From Methylobacter tundripaludum (lineage in GTDB: Bacteria; Pseudomonadota; Gammaproteobacteria; Methylococcales; Methylomonadaceae), in the NCBI RefSeq assembly GCF_002934365.1, contig NZ_PTIY01000005.1, forward strand, positions 1 to 64,000: a stretch of 64,000 bases of DNA, in the 5' to 3' direction. A program made the position numbers and the translations under genes. Numbering within the stretch: position 1 is the stretch's first letter; the number at the start of each line of letters is the position of its first letter. The notes under the pieces are model-generated. The model was not told the origin of the DNA, did no database searches, and saw nothing but the letters and a program-made list of their open reading frames with translations. Shown piece by piece: positions 32,944-42,079 of this stretch.

Positions 32944-33477
32944 TCATTTTTCAACGGTCATCAATCCCAGCAATCCCTTCATCAACGCCACTGGCGTAGG
33001 CGGGCAGCCGGGAATCACCGCATCGACCGGAATGACATTGGATACCGTGCCGCAACTGGCGTAAGACACGCCGAATTCGCCGCCGCAGGCCGCGCAATCA
33101 CCGGCAGCAACCACCCATTTCGGGTTGGGCGTCGCTTCATAAGTGCGCAGCAGGGCGGTTTGCATGTGTCTTGATACCGGCCCGGTGACCAACAGCACGT
33201 CGGCGTGTCTTGGCGAGGCGACAAAATGAACGCCGAAACGCTCAATATCGTAAAAGGAATTATTCAGCGCGTGAATCTCCAGTTCGCAGCCGTTACAGGA
33301 GCCCGCATCGACCTGCCTTATCGCAATGCTGCCGGAAAACCGCTTGTCTATGTGTCGTTTGATCTGAATGCCCAAAGCCTCCAGCTCGTCCTCGTTCCCA
33401 CGCTCTGCGTGGGAACGCATGCTAATCCGTTCGGTGACAATACCCGTGGTCAGGATTTTTTTAAAAAGTCTCAGCAT
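32944..33477 (-). CDS. hyfI: HyfI/NuoB-like [4Fe-4S] subunit with an in-frame repeat insertion
   Basis: A 177-residue protein of the NuoB/HycG family that carries the terminal iron-sulfur cluster of complex-I-like enzymes. Ligand motifs are present: GSCNGCELE (Cys61, Cys64), GDCAACGG (Cys128, Cys131), Cys142 and PGCPP (Cys158). Residues 20-29 read MRSHAERGNE, the translation of a dispersed palindrome (33393-33417) inserted in frame in the N-terminal linker. It is the last gene of the operon. Confidence 0.85.
   Translation of the reverse strand: MLRLFKKILTTGIVTERISMRSHAERGNEDELEALGIQIKRHIDKRFSGSIAIRQVDAGSCNGCELEIHALNNSFYDIERFGVHFVASPRHADVLLVTGPVSRHMQTALLRTYEATPNPKWVVAAGDCAACGGEFGVSYASCGTVSNVIPVDAVIPGCPPTPVALMKGLLGLMTVEK
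33393..33417. repeat. Dispersed palindrome inside the hyfI coding region
   Basis: CGTTCCCACGC, TCT, GCGTGGGAACG: a perfect 11-bp stem with a 3-base loop. It keeps the reading frame of hyfI open. Confidence 0.9.
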
Positions 33478-33486
33478 TTTCCGGTC

Positions 33487-35061
33487 CTATAGATCATTGC
33501 CTGAATAAGAGCCGTTCAGGGATTTGTTGCACACGGGAAAATCCGGCACGATATTATTCAATACCAGCTTTTCCAACGCGGGCCAGTTCAATTGGCTGGG
33601 ATCGCGCGGATAAAAACGGGCGATTTTATTGTCGGCGTCAAAGCGAATGTGGCTGATAATCTCGCCTCGCCAACCCTCGACAATGCCAAGGCCTTCACTG
33701 CCCGCCTCAGGCGTTCGCCATTCGCTGCGTAGTTCACCGGTTGCCAGCTTGTCGATAAAGTTTTCTATCAGCCGCAAAGCCGTCCTGATTTCCTTGTACC
33801 TAATCCATACTCTGGAGGCAATATCGCCCTGATTTTCCAGTGCGACTTTAACCGTTACCCGATCATAAGGCGCATAAGGCGCATCGCGGCGCACATCCCT
33901 ATCCTGGCCGCTGGCCCGTCCGACGTAACCCACGACGCCAAAAGCCGTAGCGGTTTGTTCGGACAAAAAACCGGCCGTGTACAGCCGGTCTTCCAGCGAT
34001 GAATTAAGATCCATAGCCAGTATGACTTCCGTCAGTTCGGTTCTTAATTCGTCTATTTCCTTCTTGATTAAACTACAGGATGCATCCGGCAAGTCGCAGG
34101 CAACGCCGCCGGGAACGATTTTATCCATCAACAGCCGATGGCCGAACACCGTCGCATTGGTGCGCAGCCAAAGTTCGCGCAAACGGGTGAACTGCATTTG
34201 CGCGAATACAAAAGCGACATCATTACAGATTGCGCCGATATCGCCCATGTGGTTGGCGACGCGTTCCCGTTCGGCCAGAATGCCGCGTATCAAAGCCGCG
34301 CGGGGCGGTATTTCAACGCCCGCCGCCTGTTCCATAGCCATGCAGGCGGCCCAGCAATGTCCGACCGTGGTATCGCCGGAGACGCGTCCGGCGAGCTTGG
34401 CTAAAGACTCGGGCGTTCTGCCTTCGGCGATTTTCTCTATGCCTTTATGCACATAACCCAAACGTTCTTCCAAATTCAGGATAAGTTCTCCGACGGCCTG
34501 AAACCTGAAATGTCCGGGCTCGATGATGCCTGCATGCACAGGACCTACCGGAATTTCATAAACGCCCGCGCCGTGGGATTTGATGAACGGATAATGCATA
34601 TCTGGCGGCGTGACGCCTACCGGCGCACCCTGAACAGGAAAGTCTTTCCGTAACGGATAGCTGTTTTCGATCCAGGCTTGATGCCGCGTCCAACGCCGGT
34701 TATCGGGATGTCCGACAAATTTAATCCCGAATAGGTCTTGCGTATGCCGCTCGCTGCGGTTGGCCGCAGGATAGACCGTGGCTTGGCTCGGCAGCTCCGG
34801 GTTGGTCTCGTCAATGATCGTGCGCAGCAGGACATACTCGCCTTGTTTTTCAAAACAGCTATTGACGAAGAATTGCTTATCAAGCTGTTCCGCCCATCCG
34901 GCGGCCCAACGCAGGTTTTGCTGCTGGGCCAATTCTGCAAATCGCCGCCATGTGCGGCTTTCGATTTGCCACAGCGTAATTGAAGGTACGTCGATACGGT
35001 CAACCCTTATGTCGGCACTTAAGCGGCTTAGAAAATCCGCAGTCCAGTTTGAAGAACTCAT
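33487..35061 (-). CDS. hyfG: HyfG/NuoCD-like large subunit lacking NiFe ligands
   Basis: About 524 residues from the ATG at 35061, which overlaps the hyfF stop as ATGA; the 112-residue frame extension upstream is a shadow of hyfF. The N-terminal third is NuoC-like (ERHTQDLFGIKFVGHPD, PLRKDFP); the rest is NuoD/HycE-like (GPVHAGIIEPGHFRF, YVHKGIEKIAEGR). Where hydrogenases have CxxC after RV, this protein reads RVSGDT, and its C-terminus reads NGSYSGNDL in place of DPCxxC. All four NiFe ligands are therefore absent, so it is not a hydrogenase. Confidence 0.88.
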   Translation of the reverse strand: MSSSNWTADFLSRLSADIRVDRIDVPSITLWQIESRTWRRFAELAQQQNLRWAAGWAEQLDKQFFVNSCFEKQGEYVLLRTIIDETNPELPSQATVYPAANRSERHTQDLFGIKFVGHPDNRRWTRHQAWIENSYPLRKDFPVQGAPVGVTPPDMHYPFIKSHGAGVYEIPVGPVHAGIIEPGHFRFQAVGELILNLEERLGYVHKGIEKIAEGRTPESLAKLAGRVSGDTTVGHCWAACMAMEQAAGVEIPPRAALIRGILAERERVANHMGDIGAICNDVAFVFAQMQFTRLRELWLRTNATVFGHRLLMDKIVPGGVACDLPDASCSLIKKEIDELRTELTEVILAMDLNSSLEDRLYTAGFLSEQTATAFGVVGYVGRASGQDRDVRRDAPYAPYDRVTVKVALENQGDIASRVWIRYKEIRTALRLIENFIDKLATGELRSEWRTPEAGSEGLGIVEGWRGEIISHIRFDADNKIARFYPRDPSQLNWPALEKLVLNNIVPDFPVCNKSLNGSYSGNDL

Positions 35062-36521
35062 AACGGCGTGCTCCCGGAGATTAACAGTGTCGCTTGTGAA
35101 AACCAGTGCGCCAAGAAGCCGGGGATGGCCAGCCCCAGCCATAGCACCAAGGCCAGATGTATCGTGACCGGCCATAAGTTGGCTGTAATCGGTTTTTGAC
35201 CTTCGGGGCTGTCGCCGTAAACCATCGGTTGTATATGCCTGAACAGTCCCGCAAAGGCGATGCCGATACCCAGCAACAGCAACGGCGCCAACCAGGGATA
35301 ACTGTGCATGGTCGCCAGCAGCACCAGAAACTCGCTGGTAAACACGCCGAACGGCGGAAATCCGGCAATCGAAATAGTACCGATCAACAGCCCCCAACCG
35401 ATCTTGGGCTGGGTTTTAATCAAGCCGCGGATCTGTTCTATACGCTGGGTTCCGGCAAGCTGCGCCGCATGGCCTACCGTCACAAAGATGGCCGACTTGG
35501 TTAGCGAATGTACGGTCATGTGCAGCAACGCGGCAAACGTGGCCAAGGGGCCGCCGATGCCGAACGCAAACGTCATCAGCCCCATGTGCTCGATGGACGA
35601 GTAACTGAACAATCGTTTAATATCTTTCTGCCGGTGCAGCAGTATCGCGGCCACCAGAAACGACAGCATGCCGAAGCCCATCATCAGGTAACCCGCCATA
35701 CTGGAATGCGCGGCGCCATCGACCAGCATTTTATTGCGCACCACGGCGTACAGGGCGTCGTTTAACAGTAATCCCGATAACACAGCAGACATCGGCGTCG
35801 GGCCTTCGGAATGGGCATCGGGCAACCAGTTATGCAAAGGTACCAAACCGATTTTTGTACCGTAACCGATCAGCAAGAAAACGAAGGCGATTTCAAGAAT
35901 TTCCGGGTTTAATTTATCGGCGTTTTCGTAAAGCACCGACCACAGCAAGGCGTTTTCCCCGTCGCCGATCTGCACCGCCGCGTAATACAGCAAGATGGTG
36001 CCGAACAGGGCTTGGGCAATGCCCACGCCGCAGAGAATAAAGTACTTCCACGCCGCCTCGATAGACTCCGGCGTGCGGTACAAACTGACCAGCAACACGG
36101 TTGCCAGCGTTGCGCCTTCCATCGCCACCCACATGATGCCCATGTTATTGGTCGTCAACACCAGATACATGGCCAGCATAAAACCCTGGAACATCGAGTG
36201 GTACAGTTTCAAGCGGTTGTCGGTGAGCTTGCCGATTTCCTTTTCATGCGCCATATAGGGCGAGGAAAATATCGACGTGGTGAAGCCGACGAAAGCCGTC
36301 AACACAATCAGATACACATTAAACGGATCGATTAAAAAAGCTTTGCCCGACGAGATGATCGTGCCTTGATTGAGCACGTTGATTGCCAGCCAGACAGTCG
36401 CCAATAAACAGACGCCGTTGAACCGGACATTGAGCTTGCCGCTGTCCGTCCTGTGCCCTGCCAGCGCAAAATAGAATATGCCGACCAAGGGTATCAGTAA
36501 GACCAAATAAGCGGCGATCAT
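35058..36521 (-). CDS. hyfF: HyfF-like proton-channel subunit (NuoN/L family)
   Basis: A 487-residue antiporter-like membrane subunit with about 13-14 helices. The characteristic Lys-containing segment GYGTKIGLVPLHNWLPDAH and the following PTPMSAVLSGLLLNDALY are clear, so a proton path is probably intact. It overlaps the upstream hyfE by 4 bases and the downstream hyfG. One of two such pumps in the operon, the other being HyfB. Confidence 0.9.
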   Translation of the reverse strand: MIAAYLVLLIPLVGIFYFALAGHRTDSGKLNVRFNGVCLLATVWLAINVLNQGTIISSGKAFLIDPFNVYLIVLTAFVGFTTSIFSSPYMAHEKEIGKLTDNRLKLYHSMFQGFMLAMYLVLTTNNMGIMWVAMEGATLATVLLVSLYRTPESIEAAWKYFILCGVGIAQALFGTILLYYAAVQIGDGENALLWSVLYENADKLNPEILEIAFVFLLIGYGTKIGLVPLHNWLPDAHSEGPTPMSAVLSGLLLNDALYAVVRNKMLVDGAAHSSMAGYLMMGFGMLSFLVAAILLHRQKDIKRLFSYSSIEHMGLMTFAFGIGGPLATFAALLHMTVHSLTKSAIFVTVGHAAQLAGTQRIEQIRGLIKTQPKIGWGLLIGTISIAGFPPFGVFTSEFLVLLATMHSYPWLAPLLLLGIGIAFAGLFRHIQPMVYGDSPEGQKPITANLWPVTIHLALVLWLGLAIPGFLAHWFSQATLLISGSTPL

Positions 36522-37195
36522 TTATCCACCTCGTTTAACTTGTTTAACAGATCGACATCCAGCGAGTCGATACTGGTGCGTATATGCAGGAAAAAAATGC
36601 CGAACAGCACCGCAGCCACCAATACGTCGAACGCAACGCCCAGCTCAACGACCATCGGCATGCCGTTGGTGGCGACGATGGCCGCGAAAAACAAACCGTT
36701 TTCTATCGACATAAAGCCGACCACATGAGCGATAGCCTGCCGGTGTGAAATCATCAGCAACATGCCCAGCAGCATGACCGAAAGACTGACCGCCAACGCA
36801 TTCAGCATGACGACCGATGAGGATTGCACAACAGGATGCAGCACGTAATAACTGAACACCATCAGACTGGCTCCGCCCATCATCACGGCGGTGTTGTTTT
36901 TTAAGGCTTCAATATCGCGATGCATATTCATTTGCAAAACCTGCCGCCTTAACATCCACGGGATAAAAATCACTTTCAGCACCAGAGTCAGCACCGCGGA
37001 AATATACAGATGATTGTTATTCAGGCTGTATGCCGCCACCGCCGTGGTCAGGGTTAATAAAAAGCCCTGCAACGCAAACACAAAGATCAGCCGCAGCAAC
37101 CTTCCCTGCCCTAGCATAAGGAATGATGTCAGTCCGACCAATGCGGCCATCGATAAAATAGCCTGGGTATAAAAATCCAATTGTTCAATGTTCAT
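36518..37195 (-). CDS. hyfE: HyfE-like membrane subunit (NuoK-related)
   Basis: A 225-residue protein with about seven membrane segments. The second half (AIAHVVGFMSIENGLFFAAI) carries the NuoK-type conserved Glu in a membrane helix, and the end is a charged tail (DSLDVDLLNKLNEVDK). It sits between the hyfC and hyfF genes as in hydrogenase-4 operons. A 97-base gap with a large hairpin separates it from hyfC. Confidence 0.88.
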   Translation of the reverse strand: MNIEQLDFYTQAILSMAALVGLTSFLMLGQGRLLRLIFVFALQGFLLTLTTAVAAYSLNNNHLYISAVLTLVLKVIFIPWMLRRQVLQMNMHRDIEALKNNTAVMMGGASLMVFSYYVLHPVVQSSSVVMLNALAVSLSVMLLGMLLMISHRQAIAHVVGFMSIENGLFFAAIVATNGMPMVVELGVAFDVLVAAVLFGIFFLHIRTSIDSLDVDLLNKLNEVDK

Positions 37196-37219
37196 GAGTA
37201 AGATTCCAAAAAGGCGAAG

Positions 37220-37281
37220 GGCAAAGGACGAAAGGCTAAAGGCCGGATTTGATGCTCGGTTTTCGCCTTTCGTCCTTTGCC
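37220..37281. repeat. 17-bp perfect inverted repeat within the hyf operon
   Basis: GGCAAAGGACGAAAGGC (37220-37236) pairs exactly with its inverted copy at 37265-37281. It is in the only sizeable intercistronic gap of the operon, between hyfC and hyfE. Confidence 0.85.
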
Positions 37282-37292
37282 TTTTGCCTTCT

Positions 37293-38237
37293 TCATCGCG
37301 CCGCCTCCAAAATGATGTGGCTCAACATCCCCAATAACCCCAACAAATAAGCGAAACTCAAATATTCCTGCACCCGGAACAGGCGCATTTTGGCAAACAG
37401 CGTCTCCGCTATCGCCAGGAATATCGACAACACCGCAAGCTTAGCGATGATAGCCAGCAGGCCGTAGCCTAAGGCTTGAGCGCCCAGGGTATCGGCGATG
37501 CCCCAGGGGAGAAAGATATTGGCGATCAGTACGCCGTACAGCATCAGCTTCAACTGACTCGCCCACTCGATCAGCGCCAGATGACGGCCGCTGTATTCGA
37601 GAATCATCGCTTCATGAATCATGGTCAGCTCCAGATGCGTCGCCGGATTATCCACCGGAATGCGCCCGGTTTCAGCGACGGCGACCAGTACCAGGGCTGC
37701 TAACGCGAATACAAACGAAGGCCGCAAAACCAAGCCTTCATTGAGTACATGGCTGATAGCGAACGATAAATTGGTCGTTGAGGCGGTCATGGTCAGTGTA
37801 AAAACAGCCATCAACATCGCAGGTTCCGCCAGCGATGAGATGGTCATTTCCCGCGAAGAACCCATACCGCCGAATGCGGTGCCGACGTCGAGGCCCGCCA
37901 GCGCCAGGAAAAATCGGGCGAACGCGAAAAAACCCACCATCACAATCACATCGGCGCTGGCCGAAGTCGGCAAATCGACCGCAATCAGCGGCACAACCGT
38001 CGCCGCCAGCACGGTTGCCGAAAAGATAATGTACGGCGCTTTGATAAACAGCCATGAGGCCTGTTCCGAGACTACCGGCTGTTTATTGGTTAATTTAATT
38101 AAGTCCCGGTAAGGCTGGAATAAGGACGGCGCTTTACGGTTTTGCAACCGGCATTTGCAGCACTTGACCCACCCCGCCAATAACGGCGCCAGCGCGACAA
38201 ACAGCGTGGTTTGTAAAATAGCGATTAACCAGTTCAT
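37293..38237 (-). CDS. hyfC: HyfC-like membrane subunit (NuoH family)
   Basis: About 314 residues from the ATG at 38237, which overlaps the hyfB stop as TGATG; an ATG at 38252 is an alternative. About eight membrane helices. It holds the NuoH-type loop RKAPSLFQPYRDLIKL and the acidic segments VAVAETGRIPVDNPATHLELTM and HEAMILEYSGRHLALIEW. It anchors the peripheral arm (HyfG, HyfI) to the membrane pumps. In complex I this subunit helps form the quinone cavity. Confidence 0.9.
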   Translation of the reverse strand: MNWLIAILQTTLFVALAPLLAGWVKCCKCRLQNRKAPSLFQPYRDLIKLTNKQPVVSEQASWLFIKAPYIIFSATVLAATVVPLIAVDLPTSASADVIVMVGFFAFARFFLALAGLDVGTAFGGMGSSREMTISSLAEPAMLMAVFTLTMTASTTNLSFAISHVLNEGLVLRPSFVFALAALVLVAVAETGRIPVDNPATHLELTMIHEAMILEYSGRHLALIEWASQLKLMLYGVLIANIFLPWGIADTLGAQALGYGLLAIIAKLAVLSIFLAIAETLFAKMRLFRVQEYLSFAYLLGLLGMLSHIILEAAR

Positions 38238-40360
38238 CAGCTGATCACCCATAACATAATAATTAAGGTCACAAACGAATAACCCAGATAAACCCGGATA
38301 TTTCCGGTTTGAATGCGCCCGACCAGTTTGGCTAAACGGTTTACCGCGTGTTCAATCGGTTCATATAAACGCGGCCAACTATGATCCTGAACCTCCAAGT
38401 GATAATGAACCGCCGCCACATCCTGGTTCATCGCGCCTTGCATGTCTTTTTCTATCCGTTCGTCAATAATCCAGACGCTGCGGAAAATACGCCGGAACGG
38501 CATCGTAAAAGCGCTGCTGGTGTATTGCATTTTCGATGTCAAACCGCCAAAACCGCAATCCCAGGTTTCGGCGGTACGCAACGCCGTTGCGGGATTGCGC
38601 CGCAAGTACCAAAAACTGATGCAGCCGGCAATCAGCGCACCGATCAAAACCAAAGGCGGGGCGTAAGACGCTTGCTGACTGGAAACCGGCGCCAGCCACA
38701 ACCAGCTTAAAGCCGCATCATTCGGCAGGGTTTCGCCTAACAATTGCCCGGCGACATTATTGATCAGGCCGATAATCAAGCCGGGGAAAATGCCGAACAA
38801 AAAACACAAACCGGCCAGCAAAGAAGGCCCGGCCAGCATGCCTTTATCCTGAATCTCGTGCGCTTTCTCACAATGCTGCGAACGGGGCAGTCCCAAGAAG
38901 ATCAAGCCGAATACCTTGACAAAACAGGCGGCCGCCAATGCCGCGGTCAGCGCTAATGCCGCGGCGGCGACCGGTATCAAGCTGCGCAACACGCCGTTGT
39001 CGAGCACATCGACCTGCAATGCGGTCTGAAAAGCCAGCCATTCCGAAACAAAACCGTTGAACAAAGGTAATGACGAAATACTCATACAGCCGATCAAAAA
39101 CAGCATGCTGGTTTTCGGCATCTTGTTAATCAGCCCGCCCATCATGTCGATGTTTAGCTGATGGGTTTGATGGTGAATAATGCCCGCGCCCAGAAACAGC
39201 AGATTCTTGAACAGCGCATGATTGAAGGCATGAAGCAACGCCGCCAAAAAACCCAGCGCCGCCAGTTGCGGATGGCCGTTGGCCATGAAGATCATCGACA
39301 GCCCCAGCACCATAAAAATAATGCCGATGTTTTCGACCGAACTGTAGGCCAAAAGCCGCTTTAAATTGGGTTGCATCATCGCATACAAGATGCCGCCCAG
39401 CGCCGATACGGCGCCCAATACCAACAACACCACGCCCCATTGCCAATGCACCTCGCCGAGTAAATCGAAGCAAAAACGGATCAGCCCGTAGACTGCGACT
39501 TTAAGCATCACTCCGCTCATCAACGCGGAAATATGAGAAGGCGCAACCGGATGCGCTTCCGGCAACCAGACATGCACCGGGACAATCCCGGCTTTCATGC
39601 CGAATCCCAGCAGCGCCAGCATAAAGGCGATGCCGGCCCAGGTTGTCGACAGCTTCGCCTCACGCAAGGCGTCGAAGGTAAAGCCGTCGGAAAAAGCGGC
39701 CAGTACGCCAAAGCCCAGAATAATGGCCAGGGCGCCGACTTCCGCCATCAATAAATAGATAAAAGCGGCGCGGCGATTGGCCGGATTTTCATGTTGGAAC
39801 GCGACCAGGAAATAACTGGCGACCGACATCAACTCCCAGGCGATCATGAAAAAGAACGCATCATCGGCCAGCAGCACCAGCAACATCCCGGCAACAAACA
39901 GTCCGGTAAATAAGCCCAGAACCGCAAAAGGATGTCGGTTTTCGTCGTAACTGTTCGCGTAGCCGGGCCCGTAAAGGCTGACTGCGCTCACAGCGATACC
40001 GATAATTAGAAAGAAGAAGCCGGACAAACTGTCAAAACGCACATGCCAGGGCAGCCAGGGCAACCCCAAACTGATCTGGTCGGTAATAACCGTTTTGCCG
40101 ATCAGTACACCCAACCCGGCCAATACCGCGAACACACCGGACAAACCCAGTAAAACAAACACCGAGAATCTTAGAAAAGGCGGAAAACGCTGTTCTTCAA
40201 GATTTTTACCAAGCCAATCCGGGCCATGCCCGGCTTTAAAGAATGTCTTAACAGCGTACCGCTTTACGGCTAACAGCATGTCCCGCCGATTCATCAGCAA
40301 CGCCAGCAAGCCGGACGCAAAGCTTAACAGTACCGCACAATAAGCGGATATAAGGATCAT
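38237..40360 (-). CDS. hyfB: HyfB-like proton-channel subunit (NuoL family)
   Basis: About 707 residues from the ATG at 40360, with GGAGAG upstream; the longer frame would use TTG. About 16 membrane helices. LLGFGMKAGIVPVHVWLPEAH and SHISALMSGVMLKVAVYG hold the conserved Lys/His path, and AWELMSVASYFLVAFQ the conserved Glu. A C-terminal extension with amphipathic regions follows. It starts 47 bases after the SulP gene, consistent with one transcript. Confidence 0.9.
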   Translation of the reverse strand: MILISAYCAVLLSFASGLLALLMNRRDMLLAVKRYAVKTFFKAGHGPDWLGKNLEEQRFPPFLRFSVFVLLGLSGVFAVLAGLGVLIGKTVITDQISLGLPWLPWHVRFDSLSGFFFLIIGIAVSAVSLYGPGYANSYDENRHPFAVLGLFTGLFVAGMLLVLLADDAFFFMIAWELMSVASYFLVAFQHENPANRRAAFIYLLMAEVGALAIILGFGVLAAFSDGFTFDALREAKLSTTWAGIAFMLALLGFGMKAGIVPVHVWLPEAHPVAPSHISALMSGVMLKVAVYGLIRFCFDLLGEVHWQWGVVLLVLGAVSALGGILYAMMQPNLKRLLAYSSVENIGIIFMVLGLSMIFMANGHPQLAALGFLAALLHAFNHALFKNLLFLGAGIIHHQTHQLNIDMMGGLINKMPKTSMLFLIGCMSISSLPLFNGFVSEWLAFQTALQVDVLDNGVLRSLIPVAAAALALTAALAAACFVKVFGLIFLGLPRSQHCEKAHEIQDKGMLAGPSLLAGLCFLFGIFPGLIIGLINNVAGQLLGETLPNDAALSWLWLAPVSSQQASYAPPLVLIGALIAGCISFWYLRRNPATALRTAETWDCGFGGLTSKMQYTSSAFTMPFRRIFRSVWIIDERIEKDMQGAMNQDVAAVHYHLEVQDHSWPRLYEPIEHAVNRLAKLVGRIQTGNIRVYLGYSFVTLIIMLWVIS

Positions 40361-40407
40361 AAAATTCTCACTCTCCAAAGGCCGGGTTACGACAACCCAA
40401 CCGAAAT

Positions 40408-42009
40408 CTACAATTGTTTTCTATCATCAGGAGTCATCAGTCTCGCTGCGAGCGCATGGTCTGAAAACGTTTCCAAGGCTTTGCCGACTTTCCTGCATTG
40501 GCCGCCCTGAGCCTCATAGTTCCGCTTGAAGTCATGGATAAACTCCATAACGGTATGATCGATCATGTAGCCGTCTGTAAAATCGAAAATAATCGTTTTG
40601 CCTTTTTCCAACTGGTTCAGCGCTTTTTTCAGCGGCAGGAAATTCGAAAACAGCGCCGAACCCAATAGCTTGATAACCAGCGTATCGTTATCTTGTCGCT
40701 GGACAGTAAAGTGAATCTTGAACAAGTTGTTGGGCCAAACGCCCCTGACCAGATTAATCGCAAGTTTTACAACAATTCCCAAAGCGACGCCGACCAGCAA
40801 GTCTGTCGCCAATACGCCGATAATCGTGACCACAAATATAAACAATTGTTCCTTGCCGACCTCTTTTACCCGGTAAAAGGTTTCAGGCGAAGCCAAACGA
40901 TAGCCGGTGTAAACCAGCAATGCGGCCAAAGAGGCTAACGGAATGCTGTTGATAAGGCCTGGAAACAGAACCACAAACACCAACAAGAACAAGCCGTGAA
41001 AGAAATTGGACCACGTTGTTTTGGCGCCGTTATTGACATTCTCCGAACTGCGCACAATTTCGGCGATCATCGGCAAGCCGCCAATGAAACCGGCAACGAT
41101 ATTACCCAGCCCGACTGCCGTTAAATCGCGGTCAAGATCGGAAGAGCGCTTGCAAGGATCGAGCTTGTCTATCGCCGTCGTGCTCAGCAAGCTTTCAAGA
41201 CTGCCGACTAGGCTGATGCTGAACACGGCTTCCCAAAAAGCTAGGCTGAACAGCTTGGAAAAATCGGGAAAATAAAAGTCGGCCGAAAAGTCTTCGGAAA
41301 TAGACACCAGGAATTTCGCCCCGCCAACAGCCGCATCCTGAGCCAGGTTAAAATGCCAGGCAAATACGACCCCCACCAGCACGACAATGATCGGAGCGGG
41401 AATCTTGCTGCCGATGAACGGCCAAATAACGAGTACGAGTAAACCTAAGAAGCTGATCAGGCCGATTTCCGCATTCATGCCAAGCAAACTGTGCGGAATC
41501 TGCGCGATAACCGAAAACAGGTTGCCGGACTCCGGCGTTACGCCGAGCATGACGTGGGTTTGCGTGGCGATGATAATAATGCCGATCGCCGCCAGCATTC
41601 CATGCACCACCGAGGTGGGGAAAAATGAGCTGAGTTGTCCCAGTTTAAACACCCCCATCAGAACCTGTAAAACGCTGGCCACCACAATCGCCGCCAGGGT
41701 ATAACGGTAACCGGCCATCGCATCGCCTTCGCCCAACGCTTGTACCGCCGCCAAAACCACCACAATCAGCCCGGCGGCCGGGCCGTTGATGGTCAAGTAC
41801 GAGCCGCTGATACGCGATACCAATACCCCGCCGATAATCGCCGTGATAATGCCGGCCGACGGCGGAAAACCTGAAGCCACGGATATGCCCAGGCACAGCG
41901 GCAAAGCGATCAGAAAGACCAGGAATCCTGATTGTAAATCGCCAAGCCAGTTTTCTTTTAAGCCCGCTAGGCCGGTTTTAGGTGCAGCCGATAGGGATGA
42001 TTCATTCAT
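40408..42009 (-). CDS. SulP-family anion transporter with STAS domain (copy 1)
   Basis: A 533-residue protein. The transport domain begins LPLCLGISVASGFPPSAGII and contains YLTINGPAAGLIVVVLAAVQ, the SulP signature. The C-terminal STAS domain is degenerate but present (KGKTIIFDFTDGYMIDHTVM). SulP proteins move sulfate, bicarbonate or other anions. The gene lies between a close paralogue and the hyfB-I genes. A bicarbonate role is inferred from the known association of SulP (BicA) and complex-I-like proteins with inorganic carbon uptake. Confidence 0.88.
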   Translation of the reverse strand: MNESSLSAAPKTGLAGLKENWLGDLQSGFLVFLIALPLCLGISVASGFPPSAGIITAIIGGVLVSRISGSYLTINGPAAGLIVVVLAAVQALGEGDAMAGYRYTLAAIVVASVLQVLMGVFKLGQLSSFFPTSVVHGMLAAIGIIIIATQTHVMLGVTPESGNLFSVIAQIPHSLLGMNAEIGLISFLGLLVLVIWPFIGSKIPAPIIVVLVGVVFAWHFNLAQDAAVGGAKFLVSISEDFSADFYFPDFSKLFSLAFWEAVFSISLVGSLESLLSTTAIDKLDPCKRSSDLDRDLTAVGLGNIVAGFIGGLPMIAEIVRSSENVNNGAKTTWSNFFHGLFLLVFVVLFPGLINSIPLASLAALLVYTGYRLASPETFYRVKEVGKEQLFIFVVTIIGVLATDLLVGVALGIVVKLAINLVRGVWPNNLFKIHFTVQRQDNDTLVIKLLGSALFSNFLPLKKALNQLEKGKTIIFDFTDGYMIDHTVMEFIHDFKRNYEAQGGQCRKVGKALETFSDHALAARLMTPDDRKQL

Positions 42010-42079
42010 AAAAACCCTCGTTAATTGTGAAAATAGTATGTCTATAAATAATCACTATATCACGTAGCATTGGCAGGTT

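Noticed and set aside
35062-35397. 112-residue N-terminal extension of HyfG
   Set aside because: It lies wholly inside hyfF in another frame; the ATGA-overlapping start gives a family-length protein.
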